Notes: generated by a model from the sequence alone, not told the origin. 30,600 nucleotides of DNA from Bacteroidota bacterium (GCA_023433345.1 JAEZDA010000102.1:1-30600); one strand, 5' to 3'; shown: positions 7,037 through 16,361, numbered from the stretch's first letter. Translations and numbers: made by a program.

Positions 7037-7960
7037 TCAATCTTCTGCTGCTTTTTTTAAAATGTTTTTTTCTTCTTCGGTAAGAAAGTGATAGCCTTTG
7101 CTGTTGATCTTGTCCAGAATTTCGTCTATGCGTTCCTGTGTGATCAATGGGGTTTTTGTGTATGGCGCCCGGTTACCGGTGTTGTAAAACATTCGTGATT
7201 TGTCTGAAACCCGTCTTTTATTCGGGTTGAAAAGATTGGACAGCCAGGTGTAGAAATTATTCATCCAAATGCTTCCATCCCATCCTTTTCTGAGCAGAAC
7301 CACAAACAAAAACCCGGATAAGGCCGCGCCAAGATGAGCGATTTTATAGGCTGTCGGCATCTGTGCAATTGCGGCAAAGTCTATGAGAAAATAGATTGCC
7401 GTTAGTATCCAGATCGGAATCCCTTTTCTAATGTGTGTGAGGATTCTGAATTGAGGATCTGCAGTGGTGGCCGCCGCAGCAACAGCAAGTACACCGGTAT
7501 TGGCGCCCAGTAATCCGGCTTGCGGGTGAAGAGATTGTTCAATGGCTGCAGCAACAAGGAAAAATAATCCGCCACCAACCCCGCCGTAGATATACACAGG
7601 AATCAATTTATCATTCCCCGCCATTTGCTGTAGCTGGTAGCCAAAGGCCCAAAGCCAGAGCATGTTACTCAGTAAACGGAATATTTCCCCGCTGGAATCG
7701 CTGAAAACGTAACTGATGATCGTCCACGGTCTTTCGGAAAATATTTCCGCGCTTGATGAAAGCTGAAACCATTGCAATACACCGGCACGAAACTCAGCAT
7801 CACCCGCCTGGTAATAATTGTAAACCACCTTAACAGTGAAAAGAATAAGGAAAAAAATTGTGTTGAGAACAAATAATGCTGCAAGTGCATTATTCTCCTG
7901 CCCCAGCCTGAAGCGGGGTTTCGCTTTTTTAAACTCCCGGTACCTGTCTGCCTCTCCCAT
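7037..7960 (-). CDS. Rhomboid-family protein, probably non-catalytic, with DUF6576-like tail
   Basis: About six membrane segments lie between residues 25 and 226, followed by a cytosolic tail. The rhomboid core is recognisable: RLLSNMLWLWAFG (N99), a GxSG-equivalent loop reading GANTGV (152-157) and AHLGAALSG with H209. The nucleophilic serine is missing; Asn154 or Thr155 occupies its place. The tail ends RIDEILDKINSKGYHFLTEEEKNIL, which matches the DUF6576 pattern of Bacteroidota rhomboids. It follows the intact rhomboid gene by 82 bases and probably arose by duplication. It may act as a pseudoprotease binding membrane proteins, an inference from iRhom-like precedents. The ATG is at 7958-7960. 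Confidence 0.9.
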   Translation of the reverse strand: MGEADRYREFKKAKPRFRLGQENNALAALFVLNTIFFLILFTVKVVYNYYQAGDAEFRAGVLQWFQLSSSAEIFSERPWTIISYVFSDSSGEIFRLLSNMLWLWAFGYQLQQMAGNDKLIPVYIYGGVGGGLFFLVAAAIEQSLHPQAGLLGANTGVLAVAAAATTADPQFRILTHIRKGIPIWILTAIYFLIDFAAIAQMPTAYKIAHLGAALSGFLFVVLLRKGWDGSIWMNNFYTWLSNLFNPNKRRVSDKSRMFYNTGNRAPYTKTPLITQERIDEILDKINSKGYHFLTEEEKNILKKAAED

Positions 7961-8042
7961 TTTTTAAATTTACAACCGCCACGATTATTATAAAGGCACT
8001 GACGTTTTTTTAAGAGTGATTTATAAATTCTTCGGAAGTTTC

Positions 8043-8714
8043 TTAATAGAAGGAGTCCTTCCTCGTTTTATTCCAGAAAATTACCAGGATCAACCCAATC
8101 AGGGCTCCTCCTACGTGAGCGAAATGCGCAATATTATCACCAGGGATCTTTGAAATGCCTCCGAAGACGTCGATTGCAATAATACCGGTGATCGCCCATT
8201 TCGCCTTAATGGGGAAGGGAATCGGCATTATAAATAGCGTTGTATTTGGGAAGGTGTATCCAAATGCTGCCAGTATGCCCATGATTGCTCCGGATGCACC
8301 CACGGTAGCATTTTTCAGCCAAACTTCTTCCACATAATTTCTTTGCATTTCATCAAGAGAGGCAAGGGGAATGTTGCCATAATCAACCTGGTAATTGATC
8401 AGCTGGGCCACCGCGGCGCCAAAGCCGCAAATAAGGTAGAAGGTAAGAAAACGCTTCGGCCCCCAGATCCTTTCCATATTGCTGCCAAACATCCAAAGTG
8501 CGAGCATGTTAAAGAGGAGGTGAAAGAAATTACCATGCATGAACATGTGAGTTACAAGCTGGTAAGGTTCAAAGGCCTTGCTTCCACTGTGATGCAATGC
8601 GAAAAGATCGAAAGAAACATCACCAAAAACCTTTTGCGCAAAAAAAACAAGCGCGTTAATAATGATCAGGTTTAAAACTATCGGGGTAGTGCGTTGAAAT
8701 CCTCCTAATGACAT
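8043..8714 (-). CDS. Rhomboid-family intramembrane serine protease
   Basis: A six-helix intramembrane protease of 223 residues. Catalytic residues are intact: Ser141 in VGASGAIMG and His200 in AHVGGALIG, with the oxyanion-side HLLFNMLALWMFG (H65, N69) in the second helix. Substrates are likely single-pass membrane proteins but cannot be named. The ATG at 8712-8714 is preferred over an upstream TTG at 8732, because a perfect TACCTTTGC promoter element fills the gap immediately upstream. Its transcript would be leaderless. It sits 23 bases downstream of rlmD and 82 bases upstream of the second rhomboid. Confidence 0.95.
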   Translation of the reverse strand: MSLGGFQRTTPIVLNLIIINALVFFAQKVFGDVSFDLFALHHSGSKAFEPYQLVTHMFMHGNFFHLLFNMLALWMFGSNMERIWGPKRFLTFYLICGFGAAVAQLINYQVDYGNIPLASLDEMQRNYVEEVWLKNATVGASGAIMGILAAFGYTFPNTTLFIMPIPFPIKAKWAITGIIAIDVFGGISKIPGDNIAHFAHVGGALIGLILVIFWNKTRKDSFY

Positions 8715-8717
8715 TGG

Positions 8718-8726
8718 GCAAAGGTA
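8718..8726 (-). promoter_or_regulatory. Rhomboid promoter, -7 element TACCTTTGC
   Basis: On the minus strand this reads TACCTTTGC, in the 23-base gap between the rlmD stop and the rhomboid ATG, ending 3 bases before the ATG. It argues for a separate, leaderless rhomboid transcript and against the upstream TTG start. No -33 TTG is seen at the usual distance. Confidence 0.55.
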
Positions 8727-8737
8727 GGGCAAACAAA

Positions 8738-10144
8738 TTACCGCAGCCGGAGCAGAACTACAGACTCAATGTGGTGTGTATGCGGAAACATATCGACCGG
8801 CTGAACTTTTTCAACCAGGTATTTCTCGCTGAGAAGCGCAATGTCACGTGCCTGCGTAGCAACATTACAGCTTACGTAAACAATTTTCGGCGCCGCCATG
8901 TCGAGCAATTTCATTACCAGCTTTTCGTGCATGCCTGCCCGTGGCGGGTCAGTGATCACTACATCCGGCTTTCCGTGAGCGTTGAAAAAATCATCAGTGC
9001 ATATATCTATCACATCGCCTGCAAAAAATTGTGCGTGTTCAACATTATTTAATGCGGCATTGCGTTTTGCATCTTCTATCGCTTCGGCGATCACTTCCAC
9101 CCCAATTATTTTTTTTGCACCCCTGCTCATAAATATGCCGATACTTCCTGTGCCACAATAGAGATCGTAAACGATTTCCATTCCTTTGAGCCCCGCGAAG
9201 TTTCGCGCAACAGTGTAAAGTGTTTCTGCCTGTTTTGTATTTGTTTGGAAGAATGACTTCGGGCTTATGATAAAATTAAAGTCGCCGAGTTTTTCTATTA
9301 CAAATCCTTTCCCGCTATAAACCTGCGGATCAAGGTCATGTATACTGTCATTCCATTTGGGGTTGATGGTATATAGTAGGGTGGTTATTTCAGGAACGAT
9401 ATTCATCACATGATCCAAAAGTTTAACCCGGGCTTCCTGATCTTCATGATTCAGGCAAATGTTCACCATCAGTTCGCCTGTTGTACATTTTCTGATAATA
9501 ATGTTTCGCAGCCAGCCGGTATGAGCTTTTATATCGTAGTATTCGAGCGAATTTAAGTTTGCATATTCCCGAATGCCGTTTCTGATGCGGTTGTTGATGC
9601 CATCCATCAGCCAGCATTCATGAATATCTATCACCTTATCGAAAATGCGGGGCACATGATAGCCGAGCGCATTTTCACGTTGCAACAATTTGTCTGTGCC
9701 GATCTCGTCCTGGGTTAAAAACCGCTTATTACTAAAAGTGAATTCTAGTTTGTTACGATAAAAGATCGTATCCTCACTTCCGATGATGGGCATTGTTTGA
9801 GGAAGATCGGCCTTGCCGATTCGCCTGAGATTTTGTTCAGCTTCCTCCTGTTTGTATTCCAGTTGTTTCTCATAAGGAAGCATCTGCCATTTGCATCCGC
9901 CACAAACGCCAAAATGTTTACAAAAAGGCTGAACCCTCTGAGCCGATGGCTTTACGATCTCCTTCACTACTGCTTCGCCCCAATCTTTCTTGCTTTTGGT
10001 AACCTGTATGTCTGCCACGTCACCGGGCACCGCGCCCGAAACGAATATCACCTTTCCTTCAACGCGGGCGAGCGCCTTTCCTTCCGCAGCGTATCCGGTA
10101 ATTTCTATTGCATGAAGTAAGGGATGTTTTTTCTTTTTTCGCAC
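8738..10144 (-). CDS. rlmD: 23S rRNA (uracil-5-)-methyltransferase, RlmD/RumA family
   Basis: A SAM-dependent RNA m5U methyltransferase of 468 residues. An N-terminal TRAM-like OB domain (about 10-65) is followed by Fe-S cluster cysteines C75, C81 and C84 in CKHFGVCGGC, with C177 as the likely fourth ligand. The SAM-binding motif DLYCGTGSIG lies at 327-336, TDPPRAGMHEK at 398-408, the nucleophile C426 in YVSCNVAT, and the general base E460 in HHIESV. This fits RlmD or the RlmCD relatives; the modified position cannot be told from sequence. The start is GTG at 10142-10144, because an in-frame stop lies six codons upstream and no ATG is available before the TRAM domain. Confidence 0.93.
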   Translation of the reverse strand: MRKKKKHPLLHAIEITGYAAEGKALARVEGKVIFVSGAVPGDVADIQVTKSKKDWGEAVVKEIVKPSAQRVQPFCKHFGVCGGCKWQMLPYEKQLEYKQEEAEQNLRRIGKADLPQTMPIIGSEDTIFYRNKLEFTFSNKRFLTQDEIGTDKLLQRENALGYHVPRIFDKVIDIHECWLMDGINNRIRNGIREYANLNSLEYYDIKAHTGWLRNIIIRKCTTGELMVNICLNHEDQEARVKLLDHVMNIVPEITTLLYTINPKWNDSIHDLDPQVYSGKGFVIEKLGDFNFIISPKSFFQTNTKQAETLYTVARNFAGLKGMEIVYDLYCGTGSIGIFMSRGAKKIIGVEVIAEAIEDAKRNAALNNVEHAQFFAGDVIDICTDDFFNAHGKPDVVITDPPRAGMHEKLVMKLLDMAAPKIVYVSCNVATQARDIALLSEKYLVEKVQPVDMFPHTHHIESVVLLRLR

Positions 10145-10244
10145 ACGCGAAATTAACCTTTAAACATTTCCCCGGTAGTGTTAAGAATATGTAATATTAA
10201 ACGCCTTCCCGTACCACCGGCTTAGCTTTACCATGCTTTTTAAA

Positions 10245-10252
10245 TACATTTG
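10245..10252 (+). promoter_or_regulatory. Promoter -7 element TACATTTG of the thioredoxin-isomerase pair
   Basis: A TAnnTTTG match 18 bases before the ATG at 10271. It would serve the TlpA-like gene and the isomerase gene behind it, and it supports the ATG at 10271 over one at 10250, which overlaps the element. Confidence 0.5.
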
Positions 10253-10270
10253 TTCCCTATTTTGTTGTTT

Positions 10271-11689
10271 ATGAAGTACATTCTTACGCTGATCTCTTTC
10301 TTTCTTTTTACAAATGCTTTTTCCCAGTACAAGATCATACTCGACGCTCCGCAATATGATACCGGAAAGGTGTACCTGACCTATCATATGGGCAAGAACC
10401 TGAACGTGGCAGATAGTGGCACTGTTAATTCAAAAGGTGTGGTGGTGTTCACGGGTGAAAAATCTTTGCCCGGGGGTATTTATTCCATTGTTTTTCCGGG
10501 CAGGAGACTAACCGCCGATTTCTTTATTGACAAGGGTCAGCAGATCACCATTAAGGCAGACACTACCAGGCTGCTTGATATGGTGGTTACAGGTTCGCCT
10601 GAGAACAATCTTTTTCAACAATACCAGAAGTATCTTGCCGAAAAAGGACCGGTTGTTCAAAAAGCACGTAAGGCTTACAGTACCGCTTCCAATGCAGCCG
10701 ATTCAGCAAAATATGAGGCGGAGTTTAAACGGGCTAATAAAGAGATCAGCGATTACCGGAACAGCATTGTAAATGAACACCCGGAATCTATGATGGCTGT
10801 GTTCCTGAATGCGATGAAAGATCCGATCCTTCCGGAGAAAGTACCTGTTACAAGGCAGGATTCAATTGACAACTATCAATTTTATAAAAGTCATTATTGG
10901 GATGGCGTTACCTTTTTAGATGACAGGATATTGCGTACTCCATTCTTTATTCCAAAAATGGAAAGGTATTATCGTGAAATAATGCCACAGGCCTCAGACA
11001 GTATCATAGCTGATATCGATTACAAATTGTTGCTTGCACGCAATGCGCCCGAGCTTTATAAGTATATGTTGAACTGGCTTACAGACGAATATATCAATCC
11101 CAAGTATATGGGGCAGGATGCGATCTTTGTTCATTTGTTCAACAAGTACCACAGTAAAGGACTCAGCCCCTGGCTGAATGAAAAGCAGATGGAGGTGATA
11201 ACAAGGCGGGCTTACATGCAGATGTCAAACCTTATCGGCGAGCAGGCGGCACCGTTAGAGTTTGTTGATTCTACCGGGAAAGTTAAACCATTGTACGCCC
11301 TTAAATCAGACTATACCGTAGTGATCTTCTGGGATCCGAATTGTGGCCACTGCAAGCAGGAAATGCCGCGAATTGATTCTCTTTACCGGGCAGAATGGAA
11401 GCAGAAGAATGTAAAGATCTACGCTGTGCTTACCGAACCTCATTTCCCGGAGTGGGTTAAATATATAAAAGATCATGACCTTGGAGAATGGACCCATGTT
11501 TATCAGACAAAGGAAATGGAAGAAGCAGAGAAGAAAGCCAACCGTGCCAGCTACAGGCAGTTGTATGATGTTACGCAAACACCGATTTTGTACCTTCTGG
11601 ATAAAGACAAAAGAATTGTTGGAAAGAAACTCACCTTTGAACAGATCAATGAATTATTGAAGGTGAAGGAGAGTTCAGCAAAAAAATAG
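10271..11689 (+). CDS. TlpA-like thioredoxin-fold protein with DUF4369 domain
   Basis: A signal peptide (MKYILTLISFFLFTNAFSQ) sends this 472-residue protein to the periplasm. Residues 20-105 fit the DUF4369 beta domain found on many Bacteroidota thioredoxins, and the middle (about 115-310) is helical, DUF5106-like. The C-terminal thioredoxin domain (about 320-465) carries the redox motif CGHC at 358-361 (DPNCGHCKQEMP) and the cis-proline loop TQTPILYL. It probably reduces or isomerises disulfides in envelope proteins. The start at 10271 places the signal peptide at the N-terminus, while an earlier ATG at 10250 would overlap the promoter element. The isomerase gene follows after 16 bases, suggesting joint envelope-folding roles. 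Confidence 0.9.
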   Translation: MKYILTLISFFLFTNAFSQYKIILDAPQYDTGKVYLTYHMGKNLNVADSGTVNSKGVVVFTGEKSLPGGIYSIVFPGRRLTADFFIDKGQQITIKADTTRLLDMVVTGSPENNLFQQYQKYLAEKGPVVQKARKAYSTASNAADSAKYEAEFKRANKEISDYRNSIVNEHPESMMAVFLNAMKDPILPEKVPVTRQDSIDNYQFYKSHYWDGVTFLDDRILRTPFFIPKMERYYREIMPQASDSIIADIDYKLLLARNAPELYKYMLNWLTDEYINPKYMGQDAIFVHLFNKYHSKGLSPWLNEKQMEVITRRAYMQMSNLIGEQAAPLEFVDSTGKVKPLYALKSDYTVVIFWDPNCGHCKQEMPRIDSLYRAEWKQKNVKIYAVLTEPHFPEWVKYIKDHDLGEWTHVYQTKEMEEAEKKANRASYRQLYDVTQTPILYLLDKDKRIVGKKLTFEQINELLKVKESSAKK

Positions 11690-11705
11690 AAATACCAACT
11701 GCGCT

Positions 11706-13619
11706 ATGAGATCGATATGCTTACTTGCCCTTGGCTTTTTCGCGTGTACTAACGCTGAAGCACAAACGCTTTTTACCTATGGCGCGCACAAAGTGTCGAA
11801 AGACGAATTTCTGAGAGCATATAATAAGAACCGGGCCGAGGCAGAAGATGAAAAAAAGGTGTTGAAGGAGTACCTGGATCTTTACACTAATTTTAAGCTG
11901 AAAGTGCAGGCTGCAAGAGATCTTCGGCTGGATACACTGCAGCAGATTAAGAATGATGTGGCCAGCTTTCGCAAGCAGGTTCAGGAGAACTATTTGAATG
12001 ATGAGGCGACCACTGAATCTCTTTTCAATGAAGCCCTGCAAAGAAGTGTGAAAGACATCCATGTTTTGTATTTCTCAGTTCCCCTGCATGATGCGCCGGA
12101 TGCGGAGAAGGCTGCCCGATCCATTTACGAGGCCCTGAAAGCGGCACGCACAGATTATCAAGAAATAGTAAAGTCGGCAGCTTCGGGTAACCGCGCCCGT
12201 TATGAGGACATCGGATTCATTAATGTATTCACTGTGCCACGCAATTTAGAGGAGATCATCTACCGGCTTAAACCTGGCGAGGTGTCTGAACCTTATAAAA
12301 CCGAATCTGCCTGGCATATATTTAAGTCGGCAGGAGAAAGGCCTAACCCCGGAAAGTGGAAGGTTTCCCAAATCATGTTCGCGCTTCCCGAAGATGCCAC
12401 TACCGTGCAAAAGGAAGCAGCCATTGCGAGGGCTGACTCTGTTTATAAACTCCTTAAAGCCGGTAAAGATTTTTCAGACGCTGCCCGTGAGTTCAGTGAA
12501 GACAAACTGAGCTATGCAATCGGCGGTGAACTACCTGAATTTTCATCAGGCAAATACGACATAGCCTTTGAGGAGAAAGTTTTCGCTCTCAAGAGCGACG
12601 GTGAAATTTCGCGGCCCTTTGAAACTCCGTATGGTATCCACATATTAAAGCGTTTGTCACATCTCCCTTTTCCCGGCCTGAAAGACGGTAATTATCAATA
12701 CGAGATCCGCCAAAGGCTGTTTAAAGATCCGCGCATGCAGGCGAGCAAAGATAAATTCAATAAAGATATCAGGTTGAAAACCGGCTTTTCAGAAACAGGT
12801 GCAGTGCCGGAAAAGGAACTTCTTCGGTTAGCCGATACCGTTATCAACAATCTTTCCATTGAAAATTTTGAAAGTTATCCCATCAGCAATAAAACGATCA
12901 TACGTTTCAAAAAGTCGTCTTTAAAGGGTTCCGATTGGCTGAAATTTGTGAGAGATTATAAGGCGAATTACGAAATGGATAAAGGCGAAAAGGGAAAAGA
13001 CCTGTGGAATCGTTTTCTCGACGTGGCTACGCAGGATTATTATAAAGCGCACCTGGAAGAATACAACGATGCATTTGCATTCCAGATGAAGGAATTCATG
13101 GAAGGAAACATGCTTTTCGAAATAATGGAAAGAAATGTTTGGGGAAAAGCTTCTTCTGACTCCGCCGGCCTGGCGGATCATTATGCCAAACACCGCCAGG
13201 ATTACAAATGGGGCGAGAGCCGCGATGCCATTATATTTCACGCTGCAACAGAGTCGGCGGCGGCCCAGGCGAGGGAAGCATCCATCAAGGGTATCAGCTG
13301 GAGAGAGATCGGTGATCTTTATCCAGAAGTGCATGCAGACAGTGGCCGGTTTGAAATAAATCAGATCAATGATTCAGACGTACCTGTTTCTTCTACTGCG
13401 GGCACTGTATCTGAAATTAAGGTAAACAAGGATGGCTCTGCAGTGTTCACAAAGAATCTTAGAAATTATCCCCCCGGGGATCTCAAAACTTTTGATCAGG
13501 CTCGCGGACTTGTGATAAATGATTTTCAACACGGGCTGGAAGAAAAATGGCTTGCCGAATTAAAAAAGAAATATCCGGTAAAAATCAATCATCAGGTTGC
13601 AGAATCTTTGATAAAGTAG
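11706..13619 (+). CDS. Periplasmic peptidyl-prolyl isomerase, SurA-like, two parvulin domains
   Basis: The 637-residue protein begins with a signal peptide (MRSICLLALGFFACTNAEAQ). Two PpiC/parvulin domains follow: about 117-212 (KDIHVLYFSVP ... GEVSEPYKTESAWHIFKSAG) and about 222-320 (WKVSQIMFALP ... GEISRPFETPYGIHILKRL). The second has the family's typical ending YGIHILK. The remaining 300 residues are helical and charged, and probably chaperone-like. By analogy with SurA it should help fold or guide outer-membrane proteins. The CTNAE sequence does not form a convincing lipobox. It lies 16 bases behind the thioredoxin-like gene, and a strong terminator follows the stop at 13643. Confidence 0.92.
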   Translation: MRSICLLALGFFACTNAEAQTLFTYGAHKVSKDEFLRAYNKNRAEAEDEKKVLKEYLDLYTNFKLKVQAARDLRLDTLQQIKNDVASFRKQVQENYLNDEATTESLFNEALQRSVKDIHVLYFSVPLHDAPDAEKAARSIYEALKAARTDYQEIVKSAASGNRARYEDIGFINVFTVPRNLEEIIYRLKPGEVSEPYKTESAWHIFKSAGERPNPGKWKVSQIMFALPEDATTVQKEAAIARADSVYKLLKAGKDFSDAAREFSEDKLSYAIGGELPEFSSGKYDIAFEEKVFALKSDGEISRPFETPYGIHILKRLSHLPFPGLKDGNYQYEIRQRLFKDPRMQASKDKFNKDIRLKTGFSETGAVPEKELLRLADTVINNLSIENFESYPISNKTIIRFKKSSLKGSDWLKFVRDYKANYEMDKGEKGKDLWNRFLDVATQDYYKAHLEEYNDAFAFQMKEFMEGNMLFEIMERNVWGKASSDSAGLADHYAKHRQDYKWGESRDAIIFHAATESAAAQAREASIKGISWREIGDLYPEVHADSGRFEINQINDSDVPVSSTAGTVSEIKVNKDGSAVFTKNLRNYPPGDLKTFDQARGLVINDFQHGLEEKWLAELKKKYPVKINHQVAESLIK

Positions 13620-13642
13620 AGCCCGGCTCACAAGAGCTTCGT

Positions 13643-13680
13643 AAGCCTGCCCGGTTTTTCGTTGGCAGGCTTTTTGTCTT
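13643..13680 (+). terminator. Rho-independent terminator after the isomerase gene
   Basis: A 9-bp perfect stem (AAGCCTGCC with GGCAGGCTT, 13643-13651 and 13664-13672) and a 12-base loop are followed by a T-rich tract. It closes the thioredoxin-isomerase transcription unit before the beta-barrel gene. Confidence 0.85.
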
Positions 13681-13716
13681 TTTTAGCCCACAATGCTGTT
13701 TCAAAACTCTGTGAAA

Positions 13717-14403
13717 ATGAAAAAATTGTTAGGGCTATTATTTTTTGCCGGAATATCTTGTTCTGTAAAATCACAAAATATTTATATCCAGGGAGGTGTG
13801 AATCTTGCGAACATTACCTCCAATGAGCATGGACACGTGGAGAAGAATAAGATGCTCACAAGCCTCAATGCAGGAATAATGGCAGGTTTTGGGTTTTCTA
13901 AACTGGTAGACCTCGAAACTGGGCTGCTGTTCACCGGCAGGGGGTCAAAGGCAGAAACATCATTTGGAAACGGAGATTATGTTAAGGCTAAGTTTAATCC
14001 ATATTATATTGAACTTCCGTTGAACCTGGTTGTGAATTTTCCACTTAACAGCTCAAGCAAATTATTTGTGCATGCGGGTCCGTATGCCGCTGCAGGCGTA
14101 GGGGGAAAATCTTCTCTGGAAATTAAAACCGGCCCCATCGTTACCACCACGGAGAATGAAATACAATACGCAGGTGAGGAACCTTTTTCATCTGATGAGG
14201 ATGATGCATCCTATTACAAACTAAAGCGTATGGACTTTGGTGTGAACATGGGCGGCGGCTTAAAGCTGAACAGGGTTATCGTAAAGGTAAATTACGGCCT
14301 CGGCCTCACTAAAATAAATTCAACCGAGAACGATAATAACGCGAACGATAAAAACAAATACCGCACATTAAGTCTCTCCGTTGGTGTTCCTCTTGGTAAC
14401 TGA
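13717..14403 (+). CDS. Outer-membrane beta-barrel protein, PorT-like
   Basis: A signal peptide (MKKLLGLLFFAGISCSVKSQ) is followed by about 208 residues alternating short amphipathic strands. Examples are NIYIQGGVNLANI, LNAGIMAGFGFSKLVDLETGLLFTGRG, YYIELPLNLVVNF, LFVHAGPYAAAGVG and KVNYGLGLTKI. The chain ends in LSLSVGVPLGN. This fits the PorT/porin-family beta barrels of Bacteroidota, with Gly-rich strands and acidic loops (SSDEDD, NDNNANDKN). Ligand or partner is unknown. The ATG at 13717 begins the signal peptide; an ATG at 13693 would only add a polar extension. The stop lies three bases from the convergent metF stop. Confidence 0.85.
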   Translation: MKKLLGLLFFAGISCSVKSQNIYIQGGVNLANITSNEHGHVEKNKMLTSLNAGIMAGFGFSKLVDLETGLLFTGRGSKAETSFGNGDYVKAKFNPYYIELPLNLVVNFPLNSSSKLFVHAGPYAAAGVGGKSSLEIKTGPIVTTTENEIQYAGEEPFSSDEDDASYYKLKRMDFGVNMGGGLKLNRVIVKVNYGLGLTKINSTENDNNANDKNKYRTLSLSVGVPLGN

Positions 14404-14406
14404 TTT

Positions 14407-15360
14407 TTACACGAGCTTTCTAACTACATCCGCCACCAATTCCGGCCTTCCGATGGTGTAATAGTGTAACACCGGCACACCTGCCGCTTTCAATTGTTTA
14501 CTTTGGTGAAGTAACCATTCCGAACCAAGCTGGGCTACACTTTCATCACTCTGGCATTTGTTCATTTCCGTACTTAGCTCTGTTGGTATATCTATGTGAA
14601 AGGTTTTCGGAAGAACGTTCAGTTGCTTACGAGTGTAAACCGGTTTAAGACCCGGAATGATGGGCACGTTGATGCCGATATTTCTGCAAGCTTTTACAAA
14701 TGAGAAATATTTTTCATTGTCAAAAAACATTTGCGTAACGATGTAGTCAGCCCCTCCATCCACTTTCATTTTAAGGTATTGAAGGTCGCTGTCCATATTA
14801 GGGGCTTCAAAATGCTTTTCAGGATAGCCGGCAACGCCTATACAGAACTTTGTTTTTGCAGAATTTTTCAGATCAGCTTCAAGATAAACGCCGGAGTTAA
14901 GATTGCAAACCTGTTTCAGCAGGTCGATCGCATAACGGTGTCCGCCGGGCTCGGGTTCGAAGGTACTTTCATTTTTTGCGGCATCTCCCCGAAGCACGAG
15001 CACATTATCAATTCCGAGGTAGTGAAGGTTGATTAGCGCATCCTCGGTTTCGTTGATATCAAAGCCTCCGCAAATGAGATGCGGAACTGTGTCAACATTA
15101 TACTTATTCATTATTGCTGCACAAATGGCTTCAGTGCCCGGCCTTTTGCGAACGACAACTTTTTCAAAAGAGTTCTCCGCAGTTTTTTTAAACACATGCT
15201 CACTGCGATGGTAGGTTACATTAATAAAGGAAGGTTTCAGTTCCATCAGCGGATCAAGGAGCTGAAACAGGGACTGAATATCTTTTCCCTTTACTGGCGG
15301 AAGAATTTCAAACGAAACCAGCGTTTCCTTTGCCTGGTTTATATGGTCAATTACTTTCAT
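14407..15360 (-). CDS. metF: 5,10-methylenetetrahydrofolate reductase
   Basis: A flavoenzyme that makes 5-methyltetrahydrofolate for methionine synthesis. The ATG at 15358-15360 gives 317 residues, the usual bacterial MetF length. A longer reading from 15468 would add 36 residues without homology to the family. Key residues are present: E18 in VSFEILPP (equivalent to Glu28 of E. coli), the RGD of NVLVLRGDAA (equivalent to Asp120) and TQMFFD (equivalent to Gln183). PHLICGG and GVAGYPEKH are also typical. TATTTTAG lies about 7 bases before the ATG as a degenerate promoter element. I see no SAM riboswitch in the 179-base gap to lptB. Confidence 0.95.
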   Translation of the reverse strand: MKVIDHINQAKETLVSFEILPPVKGKDIQSLFQLLDPLMELKPSFINVTYHRSEHVFKKTAENSFEKVVVRKRPGTEAICAAIMNKYNVDTVPHLICGGFDINETEDALINLHYLGIDNVLVLRGDAAKNESTFEPEPGGHRYAIDLLKQVCNLNSGVYLEADLKNSAKTKFCIGVAGYPEKHFEAPNMDSDLQYLKMKVDGGADYIVTQMFFDNEKYFSFVKACRNIGINVPIIPGLKPVYTRKQLNVLPKTFHIDIPTELSTEMNKCQSDESVAQLGSEWLLHQSKQLKAAGVPVLHYYTIGRPELVADVVRKLV

Positions 15361-15539
15361 GGGTTCTAAAATAGCGGTAAATATACTCGATAGCCTGATT
15401 AAACGAAAAAAACCGTGCATTGTTGCAGTGTTGTTCTGGTGATACAGAGGGATGGAAAGGGTTCTCATGCTCCTACCACCGTAGATCCTAAATCTCCTCC
15501 TTATTCGTATCTCAACTCTTAATTTGCTTTCTTTGTAAA

Positions 15540-16319
15540 ATGCCGGAGGAGAGCCTGACCATAAAAACTCGGAACCTAGTTAAAAAATACGGGAGCAGAA
15601 CCGTGGTAAACGATGTGTCTTTCGACGTTCAGCAGGGAGAAATTGTTGGACTGCTCGGGCCTAACGGTGCTGGTAAAACAACCTCCTTCTATCAGGTTGT
15701 GGGCCTTGTAAAGCCGGATTCAGGAAATGTTTTTCTTGGCGAAGAGAATATAACCGGGCTTCCCATGTATCGGCGGGCGAAGAAAGGTATCGGGTATCTG
15801 CCGCAGGAGGCCAGCGTATTCAGAAAATTATCTGTTGAAGATAATATAAAGGCGGTTTTGGAAATGACCTCGATGCCGCGCTCAGCACAGAAAGACAAAC
15901 TTGAAGACCTTCTCTCAGAATTCAGGCTGCATCATGTGAGGAAGAATAATGGCGACACCTTAAGCGGTGGCGAACGTCGCAGAACAGAGATCGCGAGAGC
16001 GCTTGCCGTGAACCCGAAGTTCATTTTGCTTGACGAACCTTTCGCAGGTGTTGACCCGATTGCTGTGGAAGATATCCAGGAGATCATTGCGAAGCTGAAA
16101 TATAAACATATCGGCATCCTGATCACAGATCATAACGTGAACGAAACACTTTCCATTTGCGATCGAGCCTATCTTCTTATTGATGGAAAAATATTCAGGC
16201 ACGGCACCGCAGAAGAACTGGCCGGAGACGAGCATGTACGCAGGCTTTATCTCGGAAGGAACTTCGAATTGAAACGGAAAGATTATCTCCACGAACAGGC
16301 AAGAACAGGGCAAGAGTAA
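15540..16319 (+). CDS. lptB: LPS export ABC transporter ATP-binding protein
   Basis: The ATPase of the Lpt machine that drives lipopolysaccharide from the inner to the outer membrane. All ABC motifs are intact in 259 residues: Walker A GPNGAGKTT (40-48), Q-loop Q89 in GYLPQEASVFRKLSVEDNI (a sequence typical of LptB), signature LSGGE (141-145), Walker B FILLDE with E166, and H-loop H198 in ITDHNVNET. Other lpt genes are not in this window, which is common in Bacteroidota. The ATG lies 4 bases after a promoter-like TTTCTTTG (15528-15535). The GH3 gene follows after 42 bases. Confidence 0.93.
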   Translation: MPEESLTIKTRNLVKKYGSRTVVNDVSFDVQQGEIVGLLGPNGAGKTTSFYQVVGLVKPDSGNVFLGEENITGLPMYRRAKKGIGYLPQEASVFRKLSVEDNIKAVLEMTSMPRSAQKDKLEDLLSEFRLHHVRKNNGDTLSGGERRRTEIARALAVNPKFILLDEPFAGVDPIAVEDIQEIIAKLKYKHIGILITDHNVNETLSICDRAYLLIDGKIFRHGTAEELAGDEHVRRLYLGRNFELKRKDYLHEQARTGQE

Positions 16320-16361
16320 GCTCATTGCCAATTTCATTCATAATTTTTTATCTTGCCTGAG

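Noticed and set aside
15361..15539. SAM riboswitch upstream of metF
   Set aside because: The metF leader after the degenerate TATTTTAG element is only a few bases long, and no riboswitch-like conserved core or attenuator is visible.
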